A stretch of DNA of 35,099 bases from Bacteroidia bacterium (GTDB lineage: Bacteria > Bacteroidota > Bacteroidia > Bacteroidales > CAJPTX01), in contig CAJPTC010000029.1 in NCBI GenBank assembly GCA_905373475.1, positions 1-35,099 of the forward strand, written 5' to 3'. Under the pieces are notes generated by a model. It was given only the letters and a program-made list of their open reading frames with translations, was not told the DNA's origin and did not search any database. Position numbers and translations under genes: made by a program. Of this stretch, positions 8,342 through 16,550 are shown piece by piece (the stretch's first letter is position 1; each line of letters begins with the position of its first letter).

Positions 8342-9598
8342 ATGTTGCAACACATCATCAAAATTATTTGGAACGAACGGCACGCCAATTTCCTCATCTG
8401 GCTGGAGCTTCTTGTCGTATCAGTCTGTCTGCTTTATCTAGCCGATTTTGCGGTCACTAAGGCATGGATCTACACACGCCCTATGGGGATAGACACGCAC
8501 AAAGTGGCTAACATCACCTTCGAGGAGCTCTACTCTAAGCACCCAAATTACGTGCCGCGGGAAGTGGACTCTACGCCAACGTACGACGCTATAACAACAC
8601 TCCTTCAGCGCATTGAACAACATCCTGACGTAGAAGCCCTCTGCTATTGTTTCTCTGCGTTTCCGTATCATGGGAACAGTCAGACTTCGATCGTACGCTT
8701 CCATGGGACAAAAAGCCCTGAAATTGAGGACGGGAGTCTGTTTATTGTATCTCCGTCGTATGTGGAAGTTTTCCGTTTGCAAAATACCACGGGTACGGAG
8801 CAGGAGCTTAAGGATGTGCTAGAGAACGGGTTCACAATTCCTTCGGAAAGCGTTGCAGAAGGACTCGGGGTCACTACGAAGGAGCTACTGAACCGAAATC
8901 TAGTCATAGAATTCTACGGAGATAGCATTTTGAGTGACGTAAAATGCGTTGTGAGAGACATGCGGCGCAACGAGATAGATGTAGACGCACCCGTCATATT
9001 GCGCTACGAAAAAGATGTACTCCGTCGCTTATTATCGCGCTCTCCGCAGAGTTTACAATACGGACTTCGTATAAAGGAGGGCGCTCAGATTACGCCGCGC
9101 GAACTCTTTCAGGAGTTAAGACCACAGCTACAAGTGGCAAACTGGCGGGTTCGGAGTATTACGCCTATCGAAGCGATGAAGGAGCAGAGCCAAGCTGAAT
9201 TCTTCAACACACTGAAACTCAATGCCATTTACATGACCTTCTTGCTCATCTGTATCTTTTTGGGGGTAATAGGTACATTCTGGTATCGTACACAGCAACG
9301 TCGCGCGCAAATGGGATTGCGGCTAGCTATGGGCGAAACGCCTATCCATCTGCTCGGAATGTATTTAACCGAGGGGATATTGCTACTACTTACCACATTG
9401 CCGCTTTCTATCCCCGCTTATTGCCTCTTCAGCGCTTACGGAGTCTTGGAAGACAATTTCGTTACATTCTTCTGGCGCGGACCTCTTGCCTTTTTGGTAG
9501 CCTACGCCATACTAGCGCTTCTCACGCTGCTTGCTATTTGGATTCCTACGCGGGGAGCGGTGCGCATCTCCCCCGCTCTCTCTATACACGAGGAGTAA
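8342..9598 (+). CDS. MacB/FtsX-family ABC transporter permease, second subunit
   Basis: The protein has 418 residues: an N-terminal membrane segment (about 18-38, LELLVVSVCLLYLADFAV), an extracytoplasmic domain, and three C-terminal membrane segments, with the FtsX hallmark QMGLRLAMGETP between the first and second of them. It diverges from the first permease in its extracytoplasmic part but ends alike (WIPTRGAVRISPALSIHEE), the ending typical of MacB permeases in Bacteroidetes. It lies 14 bp behind the first permease and is the last gene of the operon. Heterodimerisation with the first permease is inferred from operon order. Confidence 0.9.
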   Translation: MLQHIIKIIWNERHANFLIWLELLVVSVCLLYLADFAVTKAWIYTRPMGIDTHKVANITFEELYSKHPNYVPREVDSTPTYDAITTLLQRIEQHPDVEALCYCFSAFPYHGNSQTSIVRFHGTKSPEIEDGSLFIVSPSYVEVFRLQNTTGTEQELKDVLENGFTIPSESVAEGLGVTTKELLNRNLVIEFYGDSILSDVKCVVRDMRRNEIDVDAPVILRYEKDVLRRLLSRSPQSLQYGLRIKEGAQITPRELFQELRPQLQVANWRVRSITPIEAMKEQSQAEFFNTLKLNAIYMTFLLICIFLGVIGTFWYRTQQRRAQMGLRLAMGETPIHLLGMYLTEGILLLLTTLPLSIPAYCLFSAYGVLEDNFVTFFWRGPLAFLVAYAILALLTLLAIWIPTRGAVRISPALSIHEE

Positions 9599-9652
9599 AC
9601 CGATTGTAAGGCTTTAACTATCTATTTCATACAGTGTTTGTGGGGTGTGTAG

Positions 9653-9670
9653 AATGCTTACGAGCATTTT
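9653..9670 (+). terminator. Weak hairpin after the ABC operon
   Basis: A 6-bp stem (AATGCT / AGCATT) with a TACG tetraloop is followed by only two T residues, then a T-rich stretch at 9678-9684. It lies 55 bp past the last permease. This is a possible terminator, weaker than the others in the window. Confidence 0.35.
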
Positions 9671-9734
9671 ACATGCCCTTTTTTGGCAAGCGGCATGCCT
9701 TATAAAAAAATAAAAACAGCAAGGGGATTGCTAT

Positions 9735-9770
9735 AAAAAAAAACGAGCCGCAACACGAAGGTTACGACTC
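9735..9770 (-). terminator. Intrinsic terminator after tRNA-Met
   Basis: On the minus strand GAGTCGTAAC pairs with GTTGCGGCTC (10 bp, two G-U pairs, 6-nt loop) and is followed by G and nine T residues. It lies 12 bp past the 3' end of the tRNA. Confidence 0.8.
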
Positions 9771-9781
9771 GCTACGCCCCG

Positions 9782-9855
9782 TGGGCCTTGTTGGGCTTGA
9801 ACCAACGACCCCCTGATTATGAGTCAGATGCTCTGACCAACTGAGCTAAAGGCCC
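9782..9855 (-). tRNA. tRNA-Met (CAU), elongator type
   Basis: The 74-nt gene folds as a cloverleaf. The acceptor stem is GGGCCTT / AAGGCCC with discriminator A; the D-arm has AGCTCAGTTGGTCAGAGC; the anticodon stem is TCTGA / TCAGG around the loop CTCATAA (anticodon CAU); the T-arm contains GGTTCAAGCCC. CCA is not encoded. The normal first base pair argues against an initiator tRNA. A CAU anticodon could also belong to the Ile2 (lysidine) type, but the overall sequence fits elongator Met better. Confidence 0.92.
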
Positions 9856-9944
9856 GAATAGGTGTTGACCTATCCAAATGCAAAGGTAAGAAAATTTCCT
9901 AGGTTGAGAAATACCTATTCTGTTAACAGCCTTTTTGTACCAAC

Positions 9945-9974
9945 AAAAAAGGGTACGAAATATCGTACCCTTTT
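9945..9974 (-). terminator. Intrinsic terminator after slyD
   Basis: A perfect 12-bp stem (AAAAGGGTACGA / TCGTACCCTTTT) with a 4-nt loop, followed on the minus strand by a T-rich run, lies 23 bp past the slyD stop. It separates slyD from the tRNA gene downstream. Confidence 0.82.
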
Positions 9975-9997
9975 CTGATTTTTCACAAAACTGTCGT

Positions 9998-10603
9998 TTA
10001 TTCGTGATGGTGGTGATGATGCCCACCGCAGCACTCATGATCGTGTTCGTGGTGGTGTTCGCCACAACACTCGCCATCCTCATGGTGATGCCCATCGCAA
10101 CCATCGCCACAGCAACCACCGCAGTTGTGCTGATGTGCCATTTCTTCCAGTTCTTCTGGGCTAACCTCTTCAACACGTTCCACCTTTCCTGTGAAGTGCA
10201 AAACCTTGCCAGCAAGTGGATGGTTAAAATCCATCTCCACAATTTCGGGGGTAACGCGCAATACCTTGCCCATCATAGTGCGGCCAGAAGTGGTTTGCAT
10301 TGGCAACATACGCCCTATTTCCAGCACCTCAGTCATTACCTTCCCATCTACTTCAAAAACCGAAATAGGGAGCTCCACCTTGTTAGAATCAAAATACTCG
10401 CCATACCCATCTACGGGTTGTAGTTCAATCTCAAACGTCTCCCCTGGTTCTTTGCCCTGTACGGCTTCTTCAAAGCCAGGAAGTAGCTGCCCCAATCCTA
10501 GTACAAACTCTAAGGGCTTGTCACTATCGGCTCTGTCCTCCTCTTTACCTTCCACAGTCAACAAGTAGCTCACAGCCACACGACGATTCACATCTGCCTT
10601 CAT
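9998..10603 (-). CDS. slyD: SlyD-like FKBP-type peptidyl-prolyl isomerase with metal-binding tail
   Basis: This 201-residue cytoplasmic prolyl isomerase/chaperone shows the two FKBP halves (VSYLLTVEG..., then FVLGLGQLLPGFEEAVQG with the conserved LLPGFE turn) interrupted by the insert-in-flap chaperone domain (about 70-125), and resuming with VEMDFNHPLAGK, the SlyD signature. Residues 157-201 are a tail with 16 His and 8 Cys ending in HHHHHHE, like the nickel-binding tail of E. coli SlyD, which serves hydrogenase and urease maturation there. Whether nickel enzymes are the clients here is unknown. It lies 56 bp behind the large ABC transporter gene on the same strand and may be co-transcribed. 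Confidence 0.93.
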   Translation of the reverse strand: MKADVNRRVAVSYLLTVEGKEEDRADSDKPLEFVLGLGQLLPGFEEAVQGKEPGETFEIELQPVDGYGEYFDSNKVELPISVFEVDGKVMTEVLEIGRMLPMQTTSGRTMMGKVLRVTPEIVEMDFNHPLAGKVLHFTGKVERVEEVSPEELEEMAHQHNCGGCCGDGCDGHHHEDGECCGEHHHEHDHECCGGHHHHHHE

Positions 10604-10659
10604 TCTTTTTATCTCTTTCTCTTACGTAAACTACAAACACGCAACACCCCGTTTCTGTT

Positions 10660-13600
10660 CTAAAACAGACCACCAATACGGTCTAGGAGGCGCTTCAAAA
10701 CTCTAAAATAGAGCAATATCCATTGCACAAAGATACTCAATACGAGTATTGTAAAGTTAAGCCAATAGGTATCGAGATACATCCCCCCGATACGCTTATA
10801 GGGAGCATAGAAATGCGCCTTAAGGTTTTCATTGCGCGGTAACTCATATATGGGGTCGTAACGCTGCACCAAACGGTCGTTGTATTCCGAAATCTTCTCC
10901 GTTTCATCTACCGTACGCAGAAGCTTAGAGAGCGCCACATTGTAATTGGCCTCCTTCATAATTCTAAATGCCTCGCGTTCTTGGGGCGTACGCCCTTGCA
11001 TAACACGAATTATAGAGTCCCGTCGTGCACTCGAGCGGCTATACATGCGCCCATAATACGTTTCTAAACGCAACAGGTGGGCACGAATAATTCGCAAAAG
11101 AGCAGGATTGGGTTGTTCGTTATAGAATGCAGGATCGAGCGGGAAACGAAGCCCAGAACCGCGATAATAGTCGGCGTCATCCTCCAACTCTTTTTGAATT
11201 AAATGCCAAGCCGACAGCTGTTTCGAGCTCCAAGGTTCGGACTCAAGCTGTGTAAGGTGCTGGCGCATCTCGCGCAACCAGTAGCTGCGCTTATAGTCGG
11301 CAAGGCTGACGAGTTGTTCGTAGTTGAACAACGGCCGTGTATACTCATTGTTGCGGAACTGTTGTACGGCTAACGCCTCATAAGCCCAACGCGCCACAAT
11401 TGTTTCGCCGTACCAAGGCACTGTTTCGTAATTGGTGAAAGAGGGATTGAGATGATCAAAACGTACAAGCACGCCACTCAGAATTATCTGCGGAATCACA
11501 AGGAACGGGATCAGAATATAGATAGTTACCACTGTTTTGAAACTATCTGAGATAAGAAGCCCTAACGTGCCCGCCGATACCCACGTTACAAACAAGATGA
11601 GCATATAGGAAAAGGAGAGGCTAGCAGAGATGCCCATAATTGCATTGCCGATAAGTGTAAACACCACTGCTTGGTAGAGAGCGAGCATGATCATGTTAAA
11701 CATCTTTGCCCACAGGTACGCCCCCCAACTAAGGTTGAGGAACGCCTCGCGCTGCTTCACTTTCCGATCCTTGATAATATCTTCCGCACTGCCCGTGACG
11801 CCCGCAAAAAACGCGACTATTACCGCCATAAAAATATAGACGGGGAGGTTGCTATTATCCATTAGCGTGTAGGCTGCATCGGGCTTACCTACATCGAAAT
11901 AGCGGATAATCGTTGCGAGTAGTACTGCTAGCAAGGGCGCTTCAAGAATGTTTATAACTACATATTGCAGATTCGCGAGCTTGGCCAATGCATCGCGCAC
12001 CATAAAGGTTCTAAGTTGTTTCCAACGCGAGGGGATACCGCTTGAATGCGGAATTTGCTCTATAGGGGGCACTACCCCCACAATATCGTGTGCGTTCTTA
12101 CGCCGCTTAGAACGCGATTCTTCAAATCGCTCACGCCACTCTTCAGGCTTGGTACGACGTTCGCGCGTTGGATTTCCGTATTCGTCTACCACTGGGGCTT
12201 CTACAATATCAAAAATCTGCTCGACATTCACATTGCCGCAGGTAGGGCACTCAGCCTCACTTAAACCGATGTAGCGACTCTGATTCTGAAAATATTCGAC
12301 CGACTCAACAGGGTCGCCGTAGTAGATAAGATACCCTCCAGTATCGAGCACGACGACAGAATCGAACATCTTGAAAATATCTGACGAGGGCTGATGTATA
12401 ACCACATAAATGAGGCGTCCGCGAAGGGTAAGCTCCTTGAGCATTTCCATCACGTTCTCACTGTCGCGACTCGAGAGTCCGCTCGTAGGCTCATCCAAAA
12501 GGAGGATAGATGGCTCACGGATAAGCGACAAGGCTATATTTAGCCGTTTCCGCTGTCCTCCACTTATCTTTTTGTCTAGTGGACTTCCGACACGCAAATT
12601 TCGCACCTCGTAAAGTCCAAGCATTTTAAGACGCTCGCCTACCAACTGCCGAAGTTCTCCCTCCTTCTTGGAGGCAAACGACAGTTTTGCGCCGTAGTAT
12701 AGGTTTTGATAGACCGTAAGTTCTTCAATAAGCAGGTCGTCCTGTGCTACGAAACCAAGCACACCTTCTATTGCTTCCTTATTCTGATGAATGTCTGTCC
12801 CATTAAGGAGGACACAACCGTGGGTAGGTTTGCTTAATCCGTTCAAGATGTTTAGCAACGTAGACTTCCCAGCCCCCGATGAGCCTAAAATACCCACCAG
12901 CTGTCCGCCATTGTGGCGAAAAGAGACGTTTTTCAACCCATACACCCCGTTCAAGAATTTGTAACTCACTTCTTCAACTTCGAGGCGAATCCGATTACGC
13001 ACGGACGGGGGCGCGAAGCATTCGACAATGTCGCCGTAATAGATAGGCGAGACGTTCTGCCCACGAATGCTAGAGCCTACGCTGAGCGGGTAAAGCATTC
13101 CGCTCTGAATGGGTTGCGCTGCTACGTGCAACAACGAATGCCCGATATAACGAATAAGAAAAAGATGTGCGCGCTCTAGGTTGAGGATGAGCATCTCCCC
13201 GTCCAGATGACGGCGGCGCAATACGTAGTGATCGGCGAATAATTCGGGATCGACCGTGGGGGCAACTACGTGTACTATGCGCGCTCCAAGACACTGATCG
13301 GCGAGGAGAATACTCTCAGAGCTAGCTAAATAGAGTAATTCCGAAAGTTCGTCGCGCTCAATATGGAAGGTATCTGATACCCCCGTAATAAAATCTAGCT
13401 GCTGAACATCAATGCCACCTCCACTCTGCCGCGCAAACTCTATAAGACGTGCTAGCACGATGAACTTTTGTTCAAGCTCTAGTTCTTGGTTGATCTGTTC
13501 GCAAATTCGGATGACGCGCACGCTACTACGCGAGCGGTGCTTCATCGAATTCTTGCTCTTTAGCAGTCGCTCGCTGTGTTCCTGAAAATAACCGTCGTAG

Positions 13601-13758
13601 ATAGCGAGGTAGGTAGCAATCTGGCTCGAGGCTATCTGATGACGCAAGAAGAGAGCCACATTGTTACGCTGAAAACGTTCTGTCTCTTTGTTGTCAACAG
13701 CCGATCCGCCTATAATGGCAAAAAGCTGCATGAGAGCACGCAGCACTCGTTCACTCAT
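10660..13758 (-). CDS. Fused ABC-2/ABCG-type transporter with TerB-like N-terminal region
   Basis: The protein has 1032 residues. Residues about 1-150 are helical and TerB-like (MQLFAIIGGSAVDNKE...). Residues 160-255 are beta-rich with GSSIRG, possibly FHA-like. The ATPase spans about 260-490: Walker A GSSGAGKST (292-300), signature ISGGQ (398-402), Walker B LLLDEP (419-424), and HQPSSD (455-460), the ABCG-type H-loop. A CPTCGN motif (C504, C507) sits in the linker, followed by a charged stretch. ABC-2 membrane segments lie at about 600-620, 640-655, 685-710, 715-735 and 742-765; an exposed region of about 230 residues follows, then a final segment at about 1003-1022. Start ATG at 13758. Fused transporters of this kind occur across Bacteroidetes; the substrate is unknown to me. 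No strong promoter box is visible. Confidence 0.88.
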   Translation of the reverse strand: MSERVLRALMQLFAIIGGSAVDNKETERFQRNNVALFLRHQIASSQIATYLAIYDGYFQEHSERLLKSKNSMKHRSRSSVRVIRICEQINQELELEQKFIVLARLIEFARQSGGGIDVQQLDFITGVSDTFHIERDELSELLYLASSESILLADQCLGARIVHVVAPTVDPELFADHYVLRRRHLDGEMLILNLERAHLFLIRYIGHSLLHVAAQPIQSGMLYPLSVGSSIRGQNVSPIYYGDIVECFAPPSVRNRIRLEVEEVSYKFLNGVYGLKNVSFRHNGGQLVGILGSSGAGKSTLLNILNGLSKPTHGCVLLNGTDIHQNKEAIEGVLGFVAQDDLLIEELTVYQNLYYGAKLSFASKKEGELRQLVGERLKMLGLYEVRNLRVGSPLDKKISGGQRKRLNIALSLIREPSILLLDEPTSGLSSRDSENVMEMLKELTLRGRLIYVVIHQPSSDIFKMFDSVVVLDTGGYLIYYGDPVESVEYFQNQSRYIGLSEAECPTCGNVNVEQIFDIVEAPVVDEYGNPTRERRTKPEEWRERFEESRSKRRKNAHDIVGVVPPIEQIPHSSGIPSRWKQLRTFMVRDALAKLANLQYVVINILEAPLLAVLLATIIRYFDVGKPDAAYTLMDNSNLPVYIFMAVIVAFFAGVTGSAEDIIKDRKVKQREAFLNLSWGAYLWAKMFNMIMLALYQAVVFTLIGNAIMGISASLSFSYMLILFVTWVSAGTLGLLISDSFKTVVTIYILIPFLVIPQIILSGVLVRFDHLNPSFTNYETVPWYGETIVARWAYEALAVQQFRNNEYTRPLFNYEQLVSLADYKRSYWLREMRQHLTQLESEPWSSKQLSAWHLIQKELEDDADYYRGSGLRFPLDPAFYNEQPNPALLRIIRAHLLRLETYYGRMYSRSSARRDSIIRVMQGRTPQEREAFRIMKEANYNVALSKLLRTVDETEKISEYNDRLVQRYDPIYELPRNENLKAHFYAPYKRIGGMYLDTYWLNFTILVLSIFVQWILLYFRVLKRLLDRIGGLF

Positions 13759-13865
13759 GACACCCCCGTATTAAGAGCAAGTAGCGAAATTCGATTCATC
13801 TTCGCGATTGCAGAGCAAAAAATAGAAATCAGGGAAATACTCGTCTGCTAGAATGCGAAACGAAA

Positions 13866-13898
13866 GAGCCTACAATCTGTTTCATCGATTGCAGGCTC
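13866..13898 (-). terminator. Probable terminator after the lipoprotein gene
   Basis: An 11-bp stem with one A-C mismatch (GAGCCT-A-CAATC / GATTG-C-AGGCTC) and a 9-nt loop lies 61 bp past the stop at 13960. The minus strand then continues CTTTCGTTTCG, a broken T tract, so efficiency is uncertain. Confidence 0.55.
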
Positions 13899-13959
13899 AT
13901 ATCTATTCAAATATTCAATTCGACCGCCGTTTTGCCAAACGCAATGTTAGAACGCTAGG

Positions 13960-14817
13960 CTATTCCAAGCCCATACGCAACAAGCGTTCGCGTGCCGACT
14001 CGAGAGTGTCTGCCAAAGCGCGGGTCTTCAGTTCGTTCTTAGGCGCAACCTTCAAAGCTTCGTACGCGGGGGCAATTTCCTCAAAAAGCGAGAGTACAAA
14101 AGCGCCATCCTCCGTACGCTTGTGTTCGTTGAGGAGGTTGCGTATCGTACCAAAGGCCTCTTGTTGCTGCAATAGCAAATCTACCACTTCGTCATTGGTT
14201 TGACTCATGCTAGCAATGCTCGAGCCGAGATAAATCGTTTCAAGCCAACCACCAGCGAGGAAGAGAACGGCTTCTTCCTGCATGTCTGCATTGCAGAAAA
14301 GTGCGTAGGCTTCAAAAATAGATTTGGTCGTTTTATTCTGTACCGAATCTTTATTCTCCAAGCCTGCTTCACCCTGCGCATTCAGGGTCTCTAATAACGA
14401 GATATGAATGTTGAGCTCCTGCGACAAAGAGAGCACCGCCGCGAGGTATCGGCTAACATCGGCCTTAATTCCGTACGTAGAAGCATACAACAAGTCTGAG
14501 CCATACACTCCCAAATTTACGGCGCGGCTGGTAGAGGTAACATATTTGTTGGCATTCTTAGGATCACTCCCTGCGTCAATTACATAACCGACGCCCGCCT
14601 TCTGTAAGCGCGAAGTAAGATCTGCCAAAGAAGGGATCGGGTAATCTGCCGAGAGAGTACCTGTGGCAGCCTGATCGATCTCTGAGGTAAGCCCATCGCG
14701 AGCGCTATCGCTCGGTGTCGTACCATTATGACAACTTGTTACCCCCCATGCACCCAATAGTGCTAATGCAAGAACTACAATACCTCTTACTGCTATTCTC
14801 ATCACCCCAATCCTCAT
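13960..14817 (-). CDS. Probable lipoprotein of unknown function
   Basis: The 285-residue protein begins with a basic N-terminus, a hydrophobic core (GIVVLALALLGAWG) and VTSC at residues 26-29, an acceptable Bacteroidetes lipobox, so C29 is the likely lipidation site. The mature part is alpha-helical and contains ALNLGVYGADL-like text (AVNLGVYGSDLLYASTYG) that I recall from uncharacterised Bacteroidetes lipoproteins. No catalytic motif is visible. The start could be the ATG at 14817 or the in-frame ATG at 14802; both leave a full signal. It has its own -7 box (14874-14881) and a terminator, so it is probably monocistronic. Confidence 0.8.
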   Translation of the reverse strand: MRIGVMRIAVRGIVVLALALLGAWGVTSCHNGTTPSDSARDGLTSEIDQAATGTLSADYPIPSLADLTSRLQKAGVGYVIDAGSDPKNANKYVTSTSRAVNLGVYGSDLLYASTYGIKADVSRYLAAVLSLSQELNIHISLLETLNAQGEAGLENKDSVQNKTTKSIFEAYALFCNADMQEEAVLFLAGGWLETIYLGSSIASMSQTNDEVVDLLLQQQEAFGTIRNLLNEHKRTEDGAFVLSLFEEIAPAYEALKVAPKNELKTRALADTLESARERLLRMGLE

Positions 14818-14873
14818 ATTTTTTGAAAAACCAATCTGTCCGTGGTTTCTTTTCGTCGCTCAGACCGTCTTAG

Positions 14874-14881
14874 CAAAGATA
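14874..14881 (-). promoter_or_regulatory. -7 box of the lipoprotein gene
   Basis: TATCTTTG on the minus strand matches the Bacteroidetes -7 consensus TAnnTTTG exactly. It ends 56 bp before the start codon. No clear -33 TTTG is seen. Confidence 0.55.
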
Positions 14882-14962
14882 AACATTATTCGTTAACCTT
14901 ATGAGACGTTATTCTTTCTACTAGATGTCGAATATTTTTGTTTCCCGTCGTAAGCTAAGATT

Positions 14963-15850
14963 CTACTGTTTCGGTAGCAAATTTTCAATAACCGAGGCGA
15001 GTTCCTCTGTAAAGCAGACGAAATTCTGAATTCCTTCAAACTGCAGCTGCGGACAGTCGCGATTAAAGCGCACCAAAGTAGCTTGCGGTGCGGTAAGTGC
15101 TATTTTTTCAAATGGGAAACGAATAATAACTGGTGTATTGAAGCCAACACCAAATTCGAGTAAAAGCAGTTTTCGTTCAAAAGCTTTTTCTACAAATTCT
15201 TGAAAACGTTCTGCTTGCGTATGCCAGTGGGCATCTTCTACGAACGTTGCATCGCAACGCAGATTCGGGCTCATCAATTCCCCCGTTTGCGGATGGTGTG
15301 GCACGAGCCTCGAGGGTATTCGGCAGTCGTGCGTGGCAGTCAAAGCCTCCTTAACCCACTCTTCGTTATAGACCAAGGTTTTCGGGTTACCGCTTCGTGC
15401 TTGCAAATAGGCATAATCGCCCTGTGTGGCAAAAATGCGCTCCTTTGCAACCCCAGCTTTCTCAAACTGAGCGTCTACGTTGGTCGTTATCACAAAATAG
15501 TCCTTCTGCTTTACACATTCGAGCAGCTTCTGATAAAGCTCCGTAGCCCCTGGTCGGAAACGGGAAAACCAAATATGCCGTGCCCAATACGCCCAGAGCT
15601 CCTCTTCGGAGGGAAAAGGGTAAAAGGAAGAGGAATACAAATCGGTAATTCCGTAACGTTCAATCCACGGTTGGAATTCGCGCTCGAACGCTTCGCCCGA
15701 ATATTCGAGTCCTGCGGCAGCAGAGAGGCCAGCACCTGCGCCAATCAATACATAATCGGCCTCCGCAATGAGCTGACGGGTATGGTCAAGCCTTGCCGAG
15801 AAGCTTGCGGTAGATGGCATAATCGAGATCGGTAAAGACGTTAAAGACAA
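14963..15850 (-). CDS. Class-M sirtuin (SirTM), predicted protein ADP-ribosyltransferase
   Basis: The protein has 295 residues. SirTM enzymes use NAD+ to ADP-ribosylate proteins; the characterised Firmicute members modify a lipoylated GcvH-like carrier. The Rossmann signature GAGAGLSAAAG (37-47) is followed by the SirTM-specific block YSG...YSSSFYPFPSEEELWAYW (50-89). The catalytic segment reads TTNVDAQFEKAG (122-133) and then ATQGDY (141-146), so Q143 stands where deacetylase sirtuins have the catalytic His; this is a SirTM trait. C-terminal LEFGVGFNTP (231-240) is also typical. The zinc ribbon is degenerate: no CxxC pair exists anywhere (cysteines only at 112, 176, 199, 266, 279), and the usual CPxCG position reads HPQTG. 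The start may be the ATG at 15850 or at 15820 (MPSTAS). The gene overlaps the macrodomain gene by 65 or 35 nt and is last in the cassette. Confidence 0.88.
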   Translation of the reverse strand: MSLTSLPISIMPSTASFSARLDHTRQLIAEADYVLIGAGAGLSAAAGLEYSGEAFEREFQPWIERYGITDLYSSSFYPFPSEEELWAYWARHIWFSRFRPGATELYQKLLECVKQKDYFVITTNVDAQFEKAGVAKERIFATQGDYAYLQARSGNPKTLVYNEEWVKEALTATHDCRIPSRLVPHHPQTGELMSPNLRCDATFVEDAHWHTQAERFQEFVEKAFERKLLLLEFGVGFNTPVIIRFPFEKIALTAPQATLVRFNRDCPQLQFEGIQNFVCFTEELASVIENLLPKQ

Positions 15851-16550
15851 TGGTTTGTATCGTTTTGCAAGGATACTCTTTCACGGTGCGTACTGCAATC
15901 TCAGCCGCCAACTGCTGCGGGAAATGAAATACACCCGTAGAAATGCAACAGAACGCTATACTTTCCAGCTCCTTTTGCTCAGCTAGAGCGAGGCAAGAGC
16001 GGTAACACGCAGCAAGTTGTGCCTGTTGCTCTGTTGTAGGAATTCCATTGGGGATAATAGGACCAACGGTGTGCAGCACATAACGTGCGGGCAAATTGTA
16101 TCCTTGGGTAATTTTAGCATTGCCGACGGCTTCCTCGTGTCCTTGCGCTAACATCTGTTGGTAACACTCCCAACGAAGTTGTACGCCTGCTGCTGAATGG
16201 ATAGCATTGTCTATGCACGCATGCAACGGTGCAAAACATCCAAGCATCTGACTATTAGCCGCATTGACAATAGCATCTACCTTAAGGCGCGTAATGTCAC
16301 CCTGCCAAAGTACAAGTCCCGTCTCCTTTATTTCAACAATACCTTTTTCATCCCGCTGTTTTGATAGCTCTTCATCTTGCGCTCGGAGGAAAGCCTCTGT
16401 TGTAGGAAGCGGTTCACGTACATTCATCAGGGCACGCAAAAGCTGCTGTTTCCCTTGCAATGTACTTGGCACGGCTGGAGCATTTTCTCCCAATTCTTCG
16501 CAAAGAAAGCGGAGCGCCTCATCCAAATTTTGTAGCCTGTCTGTCATCAT
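15786..16550 (-). CDS. Zinc-type macrodomain protein, predicted ADP-ribosyl hydrolase
   Basis: The protein has 254 residues. This branch of macrodomains is genetically linked to SirTM and removes the ADP-ribose it adds. After a helical N-terminal region (about 1-70), the macrodomain shows GDITRLKVDAIVNAANS (84-100), then the SirTM-linked signature MLGCFAPLHACIDNAIHSAAG (102-122), whose Cys/His residues (C105, H110, C112, H118) include the zinc ligands of this subfamily, then ARYVLHTVGP (155-164) and the ribose-binding loop CISTGVFHFP (202-211). The start ATG at 16550 overlaps the stop of the upstream flavoprotein gene (ATGA). The 3' end lies inside the sirtuin gene in another frame. Both overlaps imply coupled translation. 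Confidence 0.9.
   Translation of the reverse strand: MMTDRLQNLDEALRFLCEELGENAPAVPSTLQGKQQLLRALMNVREPLPTTEAFLRAQDEELSKQRDEKGIVEIKETGLVLWQGDITRLKVDAIVNAANSQMLGCFAPLHACIDNAIHSAAGVQLRWECYQQMLAQGHEEAVGNAKITQGYNLPARYVLHTVGPIIPNGIPTTEQQAQLAACYRSCLALAEQKELESIAFCCISTGVFHFPQQLAAEIAVRTVKEYPCKTIQTIVFNVFTDLDYAIYRKLLGKA

Noticed and set aside
9817..10242. 141-codon minus-strand frame covering the tRNA and the end of slyD
   Set aside because: Overlaps a clear tRNA gene, two terminator regions and slyD in another frame.
14963..15850. Reading the sirtuin as a normal CobB-type deacylase
   Set aside because: Q143 replaces the catalytic His, the YSSSFYPFPSEEELWAYW block is SirTM-specific, and it is coupled to the SirTM-type macrodomain.
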